This document shows positions 7,611 through 13,199 of a stretch of DNA of 15,174 nt, one piece after another (within the stretch, counting starts at the first letter, position 1; each line of letters begins with the position of its first letter). Origin of the DNA: JAPLYB01 sp964500015 (GTDB lineage Archaea; Nanobdellota; Nanobdellia; Pacearchaeales; UBA284); NCBI GenBank assembly GCA_964500015.1, contig CAZCMN010000021.1, forward strand, positions 1-15,174. The letters run 5' to 3'. The notes below the pieces were generated by a model. The model worked only from the letters and a program-made list of their open reading frames with translations. It was not told the origin of the DNA and did no database searches. The position numbers and the translations under genes were made by a program.

Positions 7611-8558
7611 ATTCTTACTACCTAATTCTATCAATTCTAACCATTTATTACTAGATTTTAATTTTAATTCTGGACACGCTAATTCAAATGGACAGCAGTT
7701 TATCGCTTGATGTTTGGTTATGAAATTGTAATAAACTGATAATCCTTTTAGAATTGCATTTGCACTATCTATTGATCCATGAAACCCACGAAAAGTTTTA
7801 GTTCTTGCTCTAATGGTATTATGTAATCTTTCAATAGGATGATTGAAACCTTCACCAGCAGAAGCATTAACTACATTATGTTCAATGTTATATTTTCCCT
7901 CTTTTAGATTATAACCGAAAGTTTTCTTTACAACTTTTCTATAAAGAAGAAAACCATCTGTTGTAATGACTTGAATTTTATTATTTGTTTTGTCTTTTAT
8001 GTCTTTTAGAATCTGTTTAATAACTTTCAGTTCTCTGGATTTAACATAATTAGAGTTTAACATAAATCTTGTTTTTCTGTCAACAGAATCAATAAGGTAA
8101 TTAGTATCAATGCCTCGCTTTTGTTTATGTGATTTTCTTCTATGATATTCAACTTCATCTACTTGGACTTCTGAACCAACATTAAGTTTTAACTTGTTCG
8201 TAAAATTACTTATTATTTTTGCATATTTTATGATCCACTTGTAAATTGAAACATTGCTTGAATTGTGAGGATAAAATGTTTGTAAGTGCTCTTGAACTTT
8301 TCTTGTAGGAACGCCACGATAAAACAAGTCAAGACATAAAGTTATTTTTTGAGGTGAGTTTCTCATTCTGTAAAAACCATTATCTTGAACAAATCTAAGG
8401 CCACAATCTTTGCAAGAATATCTTTGAATCTTTCCTCTATTTTCTGTAATTCTAAATCCTTTTTTGATTATATTTTCAGATTTACAATTAGGACACAATA
8501 GTTTTTTATATTCAATACTCTTCTCACTTTTGGAATTAGATTGTGCTTGAAGGTGCAT
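7608..8558 (-). CDS. IS6/IS240-like DDE transposase with N-terminal zinc ribbon
   Basis: A 316-residue transposase that cuts and joins DNA at the element's ends. An N-terminal zinc ribbon (Cys22, Cys25, Cys49, Cys52; CPNC and CKDC) is followed by a helical DNA-binding region and a DDE catalytic domain: Asp134 in VQVDEVEYHRR, Asp201 in ITTDGF and Glu233 in HPIERLHNTIR. The RTKTFRGFHG segment after the Glu matches the R-x-K-x-x-x-GF pattern of IS6/IS240 transposases. Length and domains look complete, so it may be functional. There is no TATA box at the right distance; it starts 35 bases after the RHH gene, so it is probably expressed from the RHH promoter and shares its repression. A GC-rich hairpin occupies that gap. 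Confidence 0.9.
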   Translation of the reverse strand: MHLQAQSNSKSEKSIEYKKLLCPNCKSENIIKKGFRITENRGKIQRYSCKDCGLRFVQDNGFYRMRNSPQKITLCLDLFYRGVPTRKVQEHLQTFYPHNSSNVSIYKWIIKYAKIISNFTNKLKLNVGSEVQVDEVEYHRRKSHKQKRGIDTNYLIDSVDRKTRFMLNSNYVKSRELKVIKQILKDIKDKTNNKIQVITTDGFLLYRKVVKKTFGYNLKEGKYNIEHNVVNASAGEGFNHPIERLHNTIRARTKTFRGFHGSIDSANAILKGLSVYYNFITKHQAINCCPFELACPELKLKSSNKWLELIELGSKN

Positions 8559-8567
8559 TTTGATTCC

Positions 8568-8587
8568 CGAAGCCCTTCGGGGCTTCG
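8568..8587 (-). other. GC-rich hairpin between RHH gene and transposase start
   Basis: A perfect 8-bp stem CGAAGCCC/GGGCTTCG with a 4-base loop (CGAA on the transcribed strand). It ends 9 bases before the transposase ATG (8558) and begins 6 bases after the RHH stop. No T-run follows, so a simple terminator is less likely than an element limiting transposase translation or readthrough. Confidence 0.75.
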
Positions 8588-8593
8588 TTCAAT

Positions 8594-8749
8594 TTATCTC
8601 TTTAAAGGATTTTTCTTTTCTAAATCTCCTTTTATTAGGATAGCAATTCTACTACTTAAATTAATACCGTTGTTTTCACAAAATTTTCTAAAATCTTCTA
8701 ATAACTTTTTTGGTAAAGTTATGTTTAATCTTTCGTATTGTTTATCCAT
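8594..8749 (-). CDS. Ribbon-helix-helix (CopG/Arc-like) repressor, 51 aa
   Basis: This short protein begins MDKQYERLNITLPKKLLEDF and ends GDLEKKNPLKR. The first strand YERLNITLP, helix LLEDFRKFCENNG, then INLSSRIAILIKGDLE match the ribbon-helix-helix pattern of strand, helix, turn with Ser, helix; such proteins bind operators as dimers. The TATA box is centred about 26 bases before the ATG, so the transcript is leaderless. Two palindromes with the core TATTAATA fill the gap between TATA box and ATG, placing the likely autorepression site on the transcription start. It is the first gene of the transposon and lies just before the transposase, so it most likely limits transposition. At 51 residues it is typical for the family. 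Target specificity is inferred from position only. Confidence 0.8.
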   Translation of the reverse strand: MDKQYERLNITLPKKLLEDFRKFCENNGINLSSRIAILIKGDLEKKNPLKR

Positions 8750-8750
8750 A

Positions 8751-8772
8751 CTTATTAATAAGTATTAATACT
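8751..8772 (-). promoter_or_regulatory. Double palindromic operator for the RHH protein
   Basis: Two perfect 12-bp palindromes, CTTATTAATAAG (8751-8762) and AGTATTAATACT (8761-8772). They share the 8-bp core TATTAATA at 8753-8760 and 8763-8770, exactly 10 bp apart, one helical turn. They fill the space between TATA box and ATG. Cooperative binding of two RHH dimers there would block polymerase. Confidence 0.75.
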
Positions 8773-8780
8773 ATATAAAT
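8772..8780 (-). promoter_or_regulatory. TATA box of the RHH-transposase unit
   Basis: On the minus strand the sequence is ATTTATATA, centred about 26 bases before the RHH ATG at 8749. It touches the upstream edge of the double palindrome. Confidence 0.65.
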
Positions 8781-8811
8781 CTTTCTATCAATTCAAGAGT
8801 GACGACTTTTC

Positions 8812-8835
8812 AAGTCCCGCTAAGTTAACAATATA
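8812..8835 (-). repeat. Right terminal inverted repeat
   Basis: Read on the minus strand from 8830 it is TGTTAACTTAGCGGGACTT, matching the left end at 17 of 19 positions (AA in place of GC). The inner part also forms a small stem, GACTT/AAGTC, at 8804-8816. Confidence 0.7.
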
Positions 8836-8844
8836 TCCAAGTAG
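8836..8844. repeat. Right target-site duplication (TCCAAGTAG)
   Basis: A perfect copy of 3906-3914. It is followed by AAACCTTTTT, which would have been the original sequence after the HEPN-like gene's stop codon before insertion. Confidence 0.75.
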
Positions 8845-8886
8845 AAACCTTTTTAAAATCCTCAAACGCTAAAAAATAAATTGGTT

Positions 8887-8924
8887 ATTTTTGGCGTGCT
8901 AGAAAACAATCTGGTTTTCAAGCA
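8887..8924 (+). promoter_or_regulatory. Recurrent hairpin motif, copy 1
   Basis: Begins ATTTTTGGCGTGC and forms an 11-bp imperfect stem (TGCTAGAAAAC/GTTTTCAAGCA, one A-A mismatch) at 8897-8924. It lies 45 bases before the second copy, upstream of the hibernation-factor-like gene. It could be a DNA operator with dyad symmetry or, if transcribed, an RNA hairpin. Confidence 0.5.
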
Positions 8925-8931
8925 ATTTTCT

Positions 8932-8970
8932 ATTTTTGGGATGCAAAAAACAAAAAGTTTTTAAGCACCC
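8932..8970 (+). promoter_or_regulatory. Recurrent hairpin motif, copy 2, overlapping a TATA box
   Basis: Begins ATTTTTGGGATGC. The stem pairs GGG-TGC-AAAAAC with GTTTTT-GCA-CCC around a 5-base loop, with small bulges. The descending arm contains TTTTTAAG (8958-8965), centred about 25 bases before the ATG at 8987, probably the gene's TATA box. Here the motif would act as DNA, since it lies upstream of the transcription start. Confidence 0.5.
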
Positions 8971-8986
8971 GAAAATTTTACTCTTT

Positions 8987-9322
8987 ATGGATAGCACTAT
9001 AGCTCTAAGGGGGTTTGAGAATCTGGACTCTCTTGAAATGAAGAAGGTGGAAGAAATAGTGTCTAAAAGCTTGAAAAAAATAAACACACAAGAAAATTAC
9101 GAGAACCTCACAATTGAATTAAAACAGCACAAACATGCTAAGGAATTTACTCACGAGATTAAAGCAATATTATTCCTAAAAAACAAGAGAATTTCAAGTG
9201 AGAATTCCGATAAAAACTTATATAAAGCAATAAAAACTGCCCTAGACAAGCTTTTATCTGAGCTGGAGCATAAATTCAGAAGAAAAAGTAATAGATTAAA
9301 AACAAAGCGCAATATACTATAA
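8987..9322 (+). CDS. Ribosome hibernation factor-like protein (HPF/RaiA family)
   Basis: A 111-residue protein beginning MDSTIALRGFENLD. The start at ATG 8987 is chosen because a TATA box lies about 25 bases upstream; the in-frame TTG at 8936 lies within a hairpin motif and adds residues without family resemblance. The short beta-alpha-beta layout and the C-terminal helix NLYKAIKTALDKLLSELEHK resemble the HPF/RaiA family, where this helix normally reads DMYxAIDxAxDKLExQL. These proteins bind the small-subunit decoding region and silence ribosomes in starvation. The basic tail (KFRRKSNRLKTKR) would suit rRNA binding. Position at the head of a ribosomal cluster agrees. Similarity is recognised by pattern only and the N-terminal half is divergent. 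Confidence 0.55.
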   Translation: MDSTIALRGFENLDSLEMKKVEEIVSKSLKKINTQENYENLTIELKQHKHAKEFTHEIKAILFLKNKRISSENSDKNLYKAIKTALDKLLSELEHKFRRKSNRLKTKRNIL

Positions 9323-9324
9323 AA
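9317..9324 (+). promoter_or_regulatory. TATA box of the eL21 gene
   Basis: CTATAAAA overlaps the stop codon of the preceding gene (TAA, 9320-9322) and is centred about 27 bases before the eL21 ATG at 9348, predicting a leaderless transcript. Confidence 0.5.
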
Positions 9325-9347
9325 CACATAATTTACATCAAAATAAA

Positions 9348-9587
9348 ATGAAAAGCAAAAAATATAAAGGGATTAAGCCTTCAGAATACTTTAGGGAATT
9401 TAAAGAAGGCGATAAAGTCGCTTTAGCAATCAATTCAGCTTATCCAACATATTTCCCTCCAACATTTTTTGGAAGAACAGGGATTATCTTAAAAAAGATA
9501 AAAGGAGCTTATGAAGTCAGATTTTTAAACGGCAAAACCTACAAAAATCTAGTAATTAAACCAATACATTTAAAGAAAATCAAATAA
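9348..9587 (+). CDS. rpl21e: Large-subunit ribosomal protein eL21
   Basis: A structural protein of the archaeal/eukaryotic large ribosomal subunit with a small SH3-like barrel. The diagnostic run FKEGDKVALAIN, then YPTYFPPTFFGRTGII, AYEVRFLNGKTY and VIKPIHLKKI follows the family from start to end. At 79 residues it is shorter than the usual 95-100; the basic N-terminal extension is missing, and no earlier ATG, GTG or TTG in frame would restore it. It is followed by rpoF and the DUF655 gene, a gene order known from many archaea, which supports both identifications. Confidence 0.92.
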   Translation: MKSKKYKGIKPSEYFREFKEGDKVALAINSAYPTYFPPTFFGRTGIILKKIKGAYEVRFLNGKTYKNLVIKPIHLKKIK

Positions 9588-9702
9588 AAATAGATAAAAA
9601 ATATGAATGTAAATAAGATCCAGACAATAAAGAAATTGAAACTTTAGTGATTAAAAATAAATTAAATTCGAATAAATCAATATAAAACAAATAAAGCAAA
9701 AA

Positions 9703-10008
9703 ATGATAATTGATAATAAAGCAATAACCATGGCAGAAACAAAAGAAATTTTGAAAGATTATGAAACTGAAAAAGCAAAAGTAGCATCTTTAATGATAAA
9801 AAAATTTAACAAACTATCAGCAGAAGAATCTAAAAAATTATTTTCAGAAATTAAAAAGTTAAATCTAGAAAAATTAAAGGACGAAGACATAATAAAAATA
9901 ATTGACTTTCTGCCAGACGATACAGAAAGTTTAAGAAAAATCTTTACTGGTTCAGACATAGCCTTTGACCAAGATGAAATATCAAAAATCCTCAATGTTA
10001 TTAAGTGA
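9703..10008 (+). CDS. rpoF: DNA-directed RNA polymerase subunit F (Rpb4-like)
   Basis: Subunit F (Rpo4) forms the polymerase stalk with subunit E and helps open the promoter and bind nascent RNA. The 101-residue sequence follows the family: N-terminal AITMAETKEIL matches the usual VTLAEVKEIL, and the HRDC-like C-terminal half has IIKIIDFLPDDTESLRKIFTGSDIAFDQDEISKILNVI, matching the conserved I-LP-t-deLR-iF pattern. The first ATG (9703) is preferred over the internal one at 9730 because the residues before AETKEIL are part of the family. It overlaps the next gene if GTG 10005 is used. A 115-base gap separates it from eL21. Possible TATA elements lie at 9671-9688. Confidence 0.85.
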   Translation: MIIDNKAITMAETKEILKDYETEKAKVASLMIKKFNKLSAEESKKLFSEIKKLNLEKLKDEDIIKIIDFLPDDTESLRKIFTGSDIAFDQDEISKILNVIK

Positions 10009-10553
10009 AAAAAATGGACAATCGAGAAGAAAAAGCCATAATATTAGATTTTTTGCCTCATGGGTATCCTCTAGAAATGAGGCACATTCCTGTAGCCCAA
10101 GCTATAGGGTTAAATAGATTTACTTTACTCGAACTTGTTCCTAGAAGAGGGGTTCAATTACAACTTAAAGAAGAAGTTTATATTGGAGAAGGAAAGAGAG
10201 ATAAAATAGAATTTATCCGCGGAAGGCTCTTCCAAACAAAGATAACTGAAACTGGAAAACTACAACTTAGAGACATTATAGAAAAAATCATAGACACTAA
10301 AGAGCAGATGTTTGTGGATTTCTTTAATAATGCTGGCGCAGTAAGTACCAGGCTTCATCAACTTGAATTGCTTCCAGGTTTAGGAAAAAAACACACTCAA
10401 GCAGTCATAGAAGAAAGAGAAAAAGAAAAATTCAAATCATTTGAGGATATAAAGCAAAGAATTAAAAATATGCCTGACCCAAAAAAGATTATTGAAAAAA
10501 GGTTAATGGAAGAATTAACTGAAGAAGTGAGGCATAGGTTGTTTGTAGCATAA
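10005..10553 (+). CDS. DUF655 protein with helix-hairpin-helix motif
   Basis: A conserved archaeal protein of about 180 residues, probably nucleic-acid binding. The N-terminus has the family signature AIILDFLPHGYP, followed by a small beta domain (VQLQLKEEVYIGEGKRDKIEFIRGRL). The C-terminal half carries a helix-hairpin-helix at 118-140 (LHQLELLPGLGKKHTQAVIE) followed by FKSFEDIKQRIKNMPDPKKII. The family is regularly found next to rpoF and eL21, suggesting a role tied to transcription or ribosome production, but no function is established to my knowledge. The start is ambiguous: GTG 10005 overlaps the rpoF stop as GTGA, while ATG 10014 would begin 5 bases after it. Confidence 0.85.
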   Translation: MKKMDNREEKAIILDFLPHGYPLEMRHIPVAQAIGLNRFTLLELVPRRGVQLQLKEEVYIGEGKRDKIEFIRGRLFQTKITETGKLQLRDIIEKIIDTKEQMFVDFFNNAGAVSTRLHQLELLPGLGKKHTQAVIEEREKEKFKSFEDIKQRIKNMPDPKKIIEKRLMEELTEEVRHRLFVA

Positions 10554-10696
10554 AAAACATAAAATAAAAGTAAATAGGAGGAAAAAAGTAAAAACACTTG
10601 TGCTATGCACATCAGTAAGTTATAGTAAACTAAATTAAAAACTACAACACTTACCAATCAAGCAAAGCGCGAAGACTAAGTTCAACATACATAAAC
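10554..10696 (+). other. Leader/promoter region before uS13
   Basis: No gene seen. It holds an orphan Shine-Dalgarno-like GGAGG (10577-10581) with no ATG at usable distance, a 5-bp hairpin TGTGC/GCACA (10599-10611), and a possible TATA element AAATTAAAAA (about 10630-10640) that would give uS13 a leader of roughly 35 bases. Confidence 0.4.
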
Positions 10697-11170
10697 ATGG
10701 CAGAAAAGAAAGAAAAAATACGAGAAGAAGGATTAATCAGAATTGCAGGAACAGATATTCCAGGAAGAATGACTGTTTATGCAGGATTAACCAGAATTAA
10801 GGGAATTTCATGGGGTCTTTCTAATGCTATTTGTAAAATTCTTAACATCAATAGAGAAAAAAAGATATCTGAACTTTCTGAAAAAGAAGAAAACGAAATT
10901 ATTGAATTAACAAAATCAGATAAAATTCCTGCTTGGCTTTTAAACAGGAAAAAAGATCCGGAAACTGGGATTAATAGACATCTTCTAACAACAGAACTAG
11001 ACTTGCAAAGAGAGTTTGATGTAAGAAAATTAAAGAAAATAAAATCATACAAGGGTATTAGACACATGCAATCACAACCTGTTCGAGGACAGAGAACAAG
11101 AAGTCACTTCAGAAGAAAGGGTCCTTCAGTTGGTGTGAAAAGAGGAGCTAAACCTTCAACTTCAAAATGA
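10697..11170 (+). CDS. rps13: Small-subunit ribosomal protein uS13
   Basis: Sits at the head of the small subunit and contacts the large subunit and tRNA. At 157 residues it has the archaeal length and the conserved order: IRIAGTDIPG near residue 14, GLTRIKGISWGLSNAIC at 30-46, and the C-terminal IRHMQSQPVRGQRTRSHFRR that binds rRNA, followed by a basic tail. The normal G-[LI]-RH-x-x-G segment is slightly changed (MQSQ replaces the usual RGL). It heads the uS13-uS4-uS11-RpoD cluster typical of archaea; its stop overlaps the uS4 start as ATGA. Confidence 0.97.
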   Translation: MAEKKEKIREEGLIRIAGTDIPGRMTVYAGLTRIKGISWGLSNAICKILNINREKKISELSEKEENEIIELTKSDKIPAWLLNRKKDPETGINRHLLTTELDLQREFDVRKLKKIKSYKGIRHMQSQPVRGQRTRSHFRRKGPSVGVKRGAKPSTSK

Positions 11171-11733
11171 TTAAGCAAAAAAAGAAATACATAAAACCCA
11201 AAAATCTTTTTGACAAATCAAGAATAGATTCTGATAAAGGATTAACCAAAAGATACGGCTTAAAAAATAAAAGTGAAATCTGGAAAGCAGAGTCAGAAAT
11301 AAATAGGATAAGAACAGAAGCTAAAAAATTAATTCTTGAACCAGAAAAACAAGCCTTATTTTTTAAAAATCTTGAAAATAGGGGTTTAATAAAGAGTTCT
11401 GAGGCTTCAATTGATAATGTCTTATCCTTAACAAAAGAAACTCTTTTAGAAAGAAGATTACAGACTTTTATTTTGAAGTTAGGATTGGCAAAAACCTCAA
11501 AAGAAGCCAGACAATTGATAACACACAGAAAAATAAAAATTAAAGACAGAGTCATCACAATTCCTTCGTATATTGTTAAATTAAATGAAGAGAAATCCAT
11601 TACTTTAATAAAACCAATTAAAAAAGAAAAACCTGCTAAAGAAAAATTAAATCCTGAACCTGAGATAAAAGAATCAGCTGAAACAGCAGCTGAAGTAAAG
11701 GAATCAACTGAAACTAAAGAACAAAATATCTAA
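11167..11733 (+). CDS. rps4: Small-subunit ribosomal protein uS4
   Basis: A primary 16S rRNA-binding protein that starts small-subunit assembly. The N-terminal part (1-90) has the archaeal pattern (LTKRYGLKNKSEIWKAE). The S4 RNA-binding domain occupies about 92-148: LLERRLQTFILKLGLAKTSK, EARQLITHRKIKIKDRVI and PSYIV. Residues 150-188 form a Lys/Glu/Pro/Thr-rich acidic tail, typical of archaeal S4 but variable. ATG 11167 overlaps the uS13 stop by four bases, so translation is probably coupled. In Escherichia coli, S4 represses its own operon; here the hairpin over the next gene's start would be a candidate target, but that is inference. Confidence 0.94.
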   Translation: MIKQKKKYIKPKNLFDKSRIDSDKGLTKRYGLKNKSEIWKAESEINRIRTEAKKLILEPEKQALFFKNLENRGLIKSSEASIDNVLSLTKETLLERRLQTFILKLGLAKTSKEARQLITHRKIKIKDRVITIPSYIVKLNEEKSITLIKPIKKEKPAKEKLNPEPEIKESAETAAEVKESTETKEQNI

Positions 11734-11847
11734 TAAATTAAATGTTACGCAATAAAAAACACAAAACATTAAAATAAAAAATTAAATTATTAACTTACAA
11801 ACAAGGATAAAATGATAAACAATCAAAAAACACTTAAAAATCAGAAG

Positions 11848-11887
11848 ATTTTTGGTGTGCCAAAAACCCTGGAGGTTTTTTAGCATG
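11848..11887 (+). promoter_or_regulatory. Recurrent hairpin motif, copy 3, over the uS11 SD and start codon
   Basis: Begins ATTTTTGGTGTGC. The stem pairs AAAAACC (11862-11868) with GGTTTTT (11874-11880), closed by TGC/GCA in which the last A is the A of the uS11 ATG. The Shine-Dalgarno GGAGG (11871-11875) lies in the loop and upper stem, 9 bases before the ATG. Folding would hide the start codon and part of the SD. A TATA-like CTTAAAAAT (11833-11841) could start a transcript inside the ascending arm. Confidence 0.55.
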
Positions 11888-12286
11888 TCAACTGAAATTA
11901 AAAAATTTGAAGGTGTAGGAATAGCTTATATTAAAGCTACTTATAATAATACCACAGTCCATATTACAGATTTATCTGGGAATACTCTTGCTACTTTTTC
12001 TGGAGGAGAAGTTACTAAACAATCTAGATTAAAAGCAAACCCAACAATTGCTATGTTTGTAGCTAAAAAAGCTGCAGAAAAAGCAAAAGATCTTGGAATA
12101 AGGTCTGTTTTTGTTAGAATTAAAGGAAAAGGTGGAAAATTAGCCCCAACACCTGGTCCAGGAGCAAATGCAGCAATAAAATCATTAGGAAGAGAAGGAC
12201 TTAAAGTTTTAAATATAGTAGACACAACTCCAACTCCTAGAGGTGGACCTAAACCTAAAGGTGGAAAGCGTGGAAGAAGGGTTTAA
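11885..12286 (+). CDS. rps11: Small-subunit ribosomal protein uS11
   Basis: A platform protein of the small subunit near the mRNA exit. The 133 residues include GIAYIKATYNNTTVHITDLSGN, the central AMFVAKKAAEKAKDLGIRSVF, and the C-terminal IKSLGREGLKVLNIVDTTPTPR-GG-PKPKGGKRGRRV, all near consensus. The start is ATG 11885, preceded by GGAGG at 9 bases; the upstream in-frame GTG at 11852 would add residues read from the hairpin. The gene is separated from uS4 by about 150 AT-rich bases, so it may have its own promoter, unusual for this cluster. Confidence 0.96.
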   Translation: MSTEIKKFEGVGIAYIKATYNNTTVHITDLSGNTLATFSGGEVTKQSRLKANPTIAMFVAKKAAEKAKDLGIRSVFVRIKGKGGKLAPTPGPGANAAIKSLGREGLKVLNIVDTTPTPRGGPKPKGGKRGRRV

Positions 12287-12304
12287 AAATTAAGAATTTT
12301 TAAA
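12282..12304 (+). terminator. AT-rich hairpin at the end of uS11
   Basis: A perfect 10-bp stem TTTAAAAATT/AATTTTTAAA with loop AAG that includes the uS11 stop codon. It is followed by a second small stem ACTCT/AGAGT (12304-12322). Position and T-run suggest a terminator or processing site before rpoD. Confidence 0.45.
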
Positions 12305-12326
12305 CTCTATATCCTTAAGAGTTAAA

Positions 12327-12354
12327 TGCGAAAACAAAGATTTGTTTTTTAGCA
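12327..12354 (+). promoter_or_regulatory. Weaker relative of the recurrent hairpin, upstream of rpoD
   Basis: TGC, then AAAACAA paired with TTGTTTT around a 4-base loop, then AGCA: the same TGC/GCA closure with A-rich and T-rich arms. It lacks the ATTTTTGG lead, so membership in the family is uncertain. It lies 52 bases before the rpoD ATG. Confidence 0.35.
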
Positions 12355-12406
12355 CAAACAAAAATCCTGCAAGACATAAATCACAGAGATTTAGCATAAA
12401 TCAAAA

Positions 12407-13192
12407 ATGGCAAAAATAGAAAAAATTAAAGAATCAAAAGAAAAAATCTCCTTTATTATAAGAGATTCAAGTTATTCTTTTGTAAATGCATTAAGGAGAA
12501 GCATTTTTGAAATTCCTGTTCTAGCAATAGATGAAGTAGAATTTACAAAAAACGATTCAGCGCTATATGATGAGATTTTAGCACATAGGCTTGGTTTAAT
12601 TCCGATTAAAGCACCTAAAAATTTTACTGAAAGAGAAGAATGCTCATGCAAAGGAAAGGGCTACTTAAAATGCACTGCTTCATTTAAATTAAAAGCAAAA
12701 GGTCCTTGCACAGTTTATTCAAAAGATCTGAAGAGCAAAGGAGCAGAAGTTGTCTTTAAAGAGATGCCCCTAGTTATTTTAGCTAAAGATCAAGAACTTG
12801 AATTAAGTACAGAAGCTACTCTAGGAAAAGGAAAAATCCATGCTAAATTCTCTCCAGGCATAGCTTGGTTTAATTCTATTCCAATTGTTAAATTGAATAA
12901 AGAAACAGAATCTTACATAGATTTAATTGCAGTTTGTCCTAAAAAAGCAATAATCGGAAAAGGAAATAAGATAGAGATAAATGAATTAAAATGTGATTTA
13001 TGTGAAGCATGCATAGAATACTGCAATAAAAACAATAAAAATCCCCTTGATATTTCATTTTCAGAAAAAGATTTTATCTTTAACATAGAAAGTTTTGGCC
13101 AAATTGAAGCAAGTAAAATTTTCTTAGAATCTTTAGATGCTTTAAACAAGAATTTGACTGAGTTAGAAAAAACAATTGTTAAAGCAAAGTAG
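12407..13192 (+). CDS. rpoD: DNA-directed RNA polymerase subunit D (Rpb3/alpha-like) with Fe-S motif
   Basis: Subunit D (Rpo3) pairs with subunit L to form the assembly platform of RNA polymerase, the counterpart of one bacterial alpha subunit; it is unrelated to bacterial sigma factor RpoD. The 261 residues include SFVNALRRSIFEIPVLAIDEVEF and ILAHRLGLIPIK, the alpha/Rpb3 dimer signatures. A ferredoxin-like insert carries Cys177 (VCPKKAI) and C-x2-C-x2-C-x3-C at 196, 199, 202 and 206, the motif that holds an Fe-S cluster in some archaeal D subunits. Additional cysteines in the sequence EECSCKGKGYLKC (about 77-90) resemble a second metal site. It converges with the Cys-rich surface protein gene, with a 7-base gap. 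Confidence 0.95.
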   Translation: MAKIEKIKESKEKISFIIRDSSYSFVNALRRSIFEIPVLAIDEVEFTKNDSALYDEILAHRLGLIPIKAPKNFTEREECSCKGKGYLKCTASFKLKAKGPCTVYSKDLKSKGAEVVFKEMPLVILAKDQELELSTEATLGKGKIHAKFSPGIAWFNSIPIVKLNKETESYIDLIAVCPKKAIIGKGNKIEINELKCDLCEACIEYCNKNNKNPLDISFSEKDFIFNIESFGQIEASKIFLESLDALNKNLTELEKTIVKAK

Positions 13193-13199
13193 TTTCTAG

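Larger units (their letters stand above)
3915..8835 (-). mobile_element. 4.9-kb transposon with RHH regulator, DDE transposase and protease passenger
   Basis: The boundaries come from two independent signals: imperfect terminal inverted repeats (core 3920-3938 and 8812-8830, 17 of 19 matching) and a perfect 9-bp direct repeat outside each end. Contents, all on the minus strand: a 51-residue RHH protein with its operator, an IS6/IS240-like transposase, and a 1197-residue secreted subtilase. The CTGTT core near the left terminus resembles the usual IS6-family end (GGnnCTGTTG), fitting the transposase type. I found no second copy of the inverted repeat next to the transposase stop, so a simple 1.2-kb insertion sequence is not supported. 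The outermost five bases of the two ends do not match, so exact termini are uncertain. The passenger layout fits a transporter IS; it could also be a compound transposon that lost one IS copy. Confidence 0.7.

Noticed and set aside
7584..8835. A simple 1.2-kb insertion sequence containing only the RHH gene and transposase
   Set aside because: No copy of the TGTTAACTTA end occurs near the transposase stop; the only partner for the right end is at 3920-3938, beyond the protease.
8936..8986. TTG-initiated extension of the hibernation-factor-like protein
   Set aside because: The extension is read from a hairpin motif and the TATA box; ATG 8987 has correct promoter spacing.
9603..9647. 14-codon ORF between eL21 and rpoF
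   Set aside because: Too short, no ribosome-binding site, lysine-rich composition as expected by chance in AT-rich DNA.
10577..10607. Small gene after the orphan GGAGG before uS13
   Set aside because: Candidate starts (GTG 10600, ATG 10605) are 18-23 bases from the GGAGG and read only 6-12 codons.
12407..13192. Bacterial sigma-70 (also called RpoD)
   Set aside because: The sequence is the alpha/Rpb3-like archaeal subunit D; the shared symbol is a naming coincidence.
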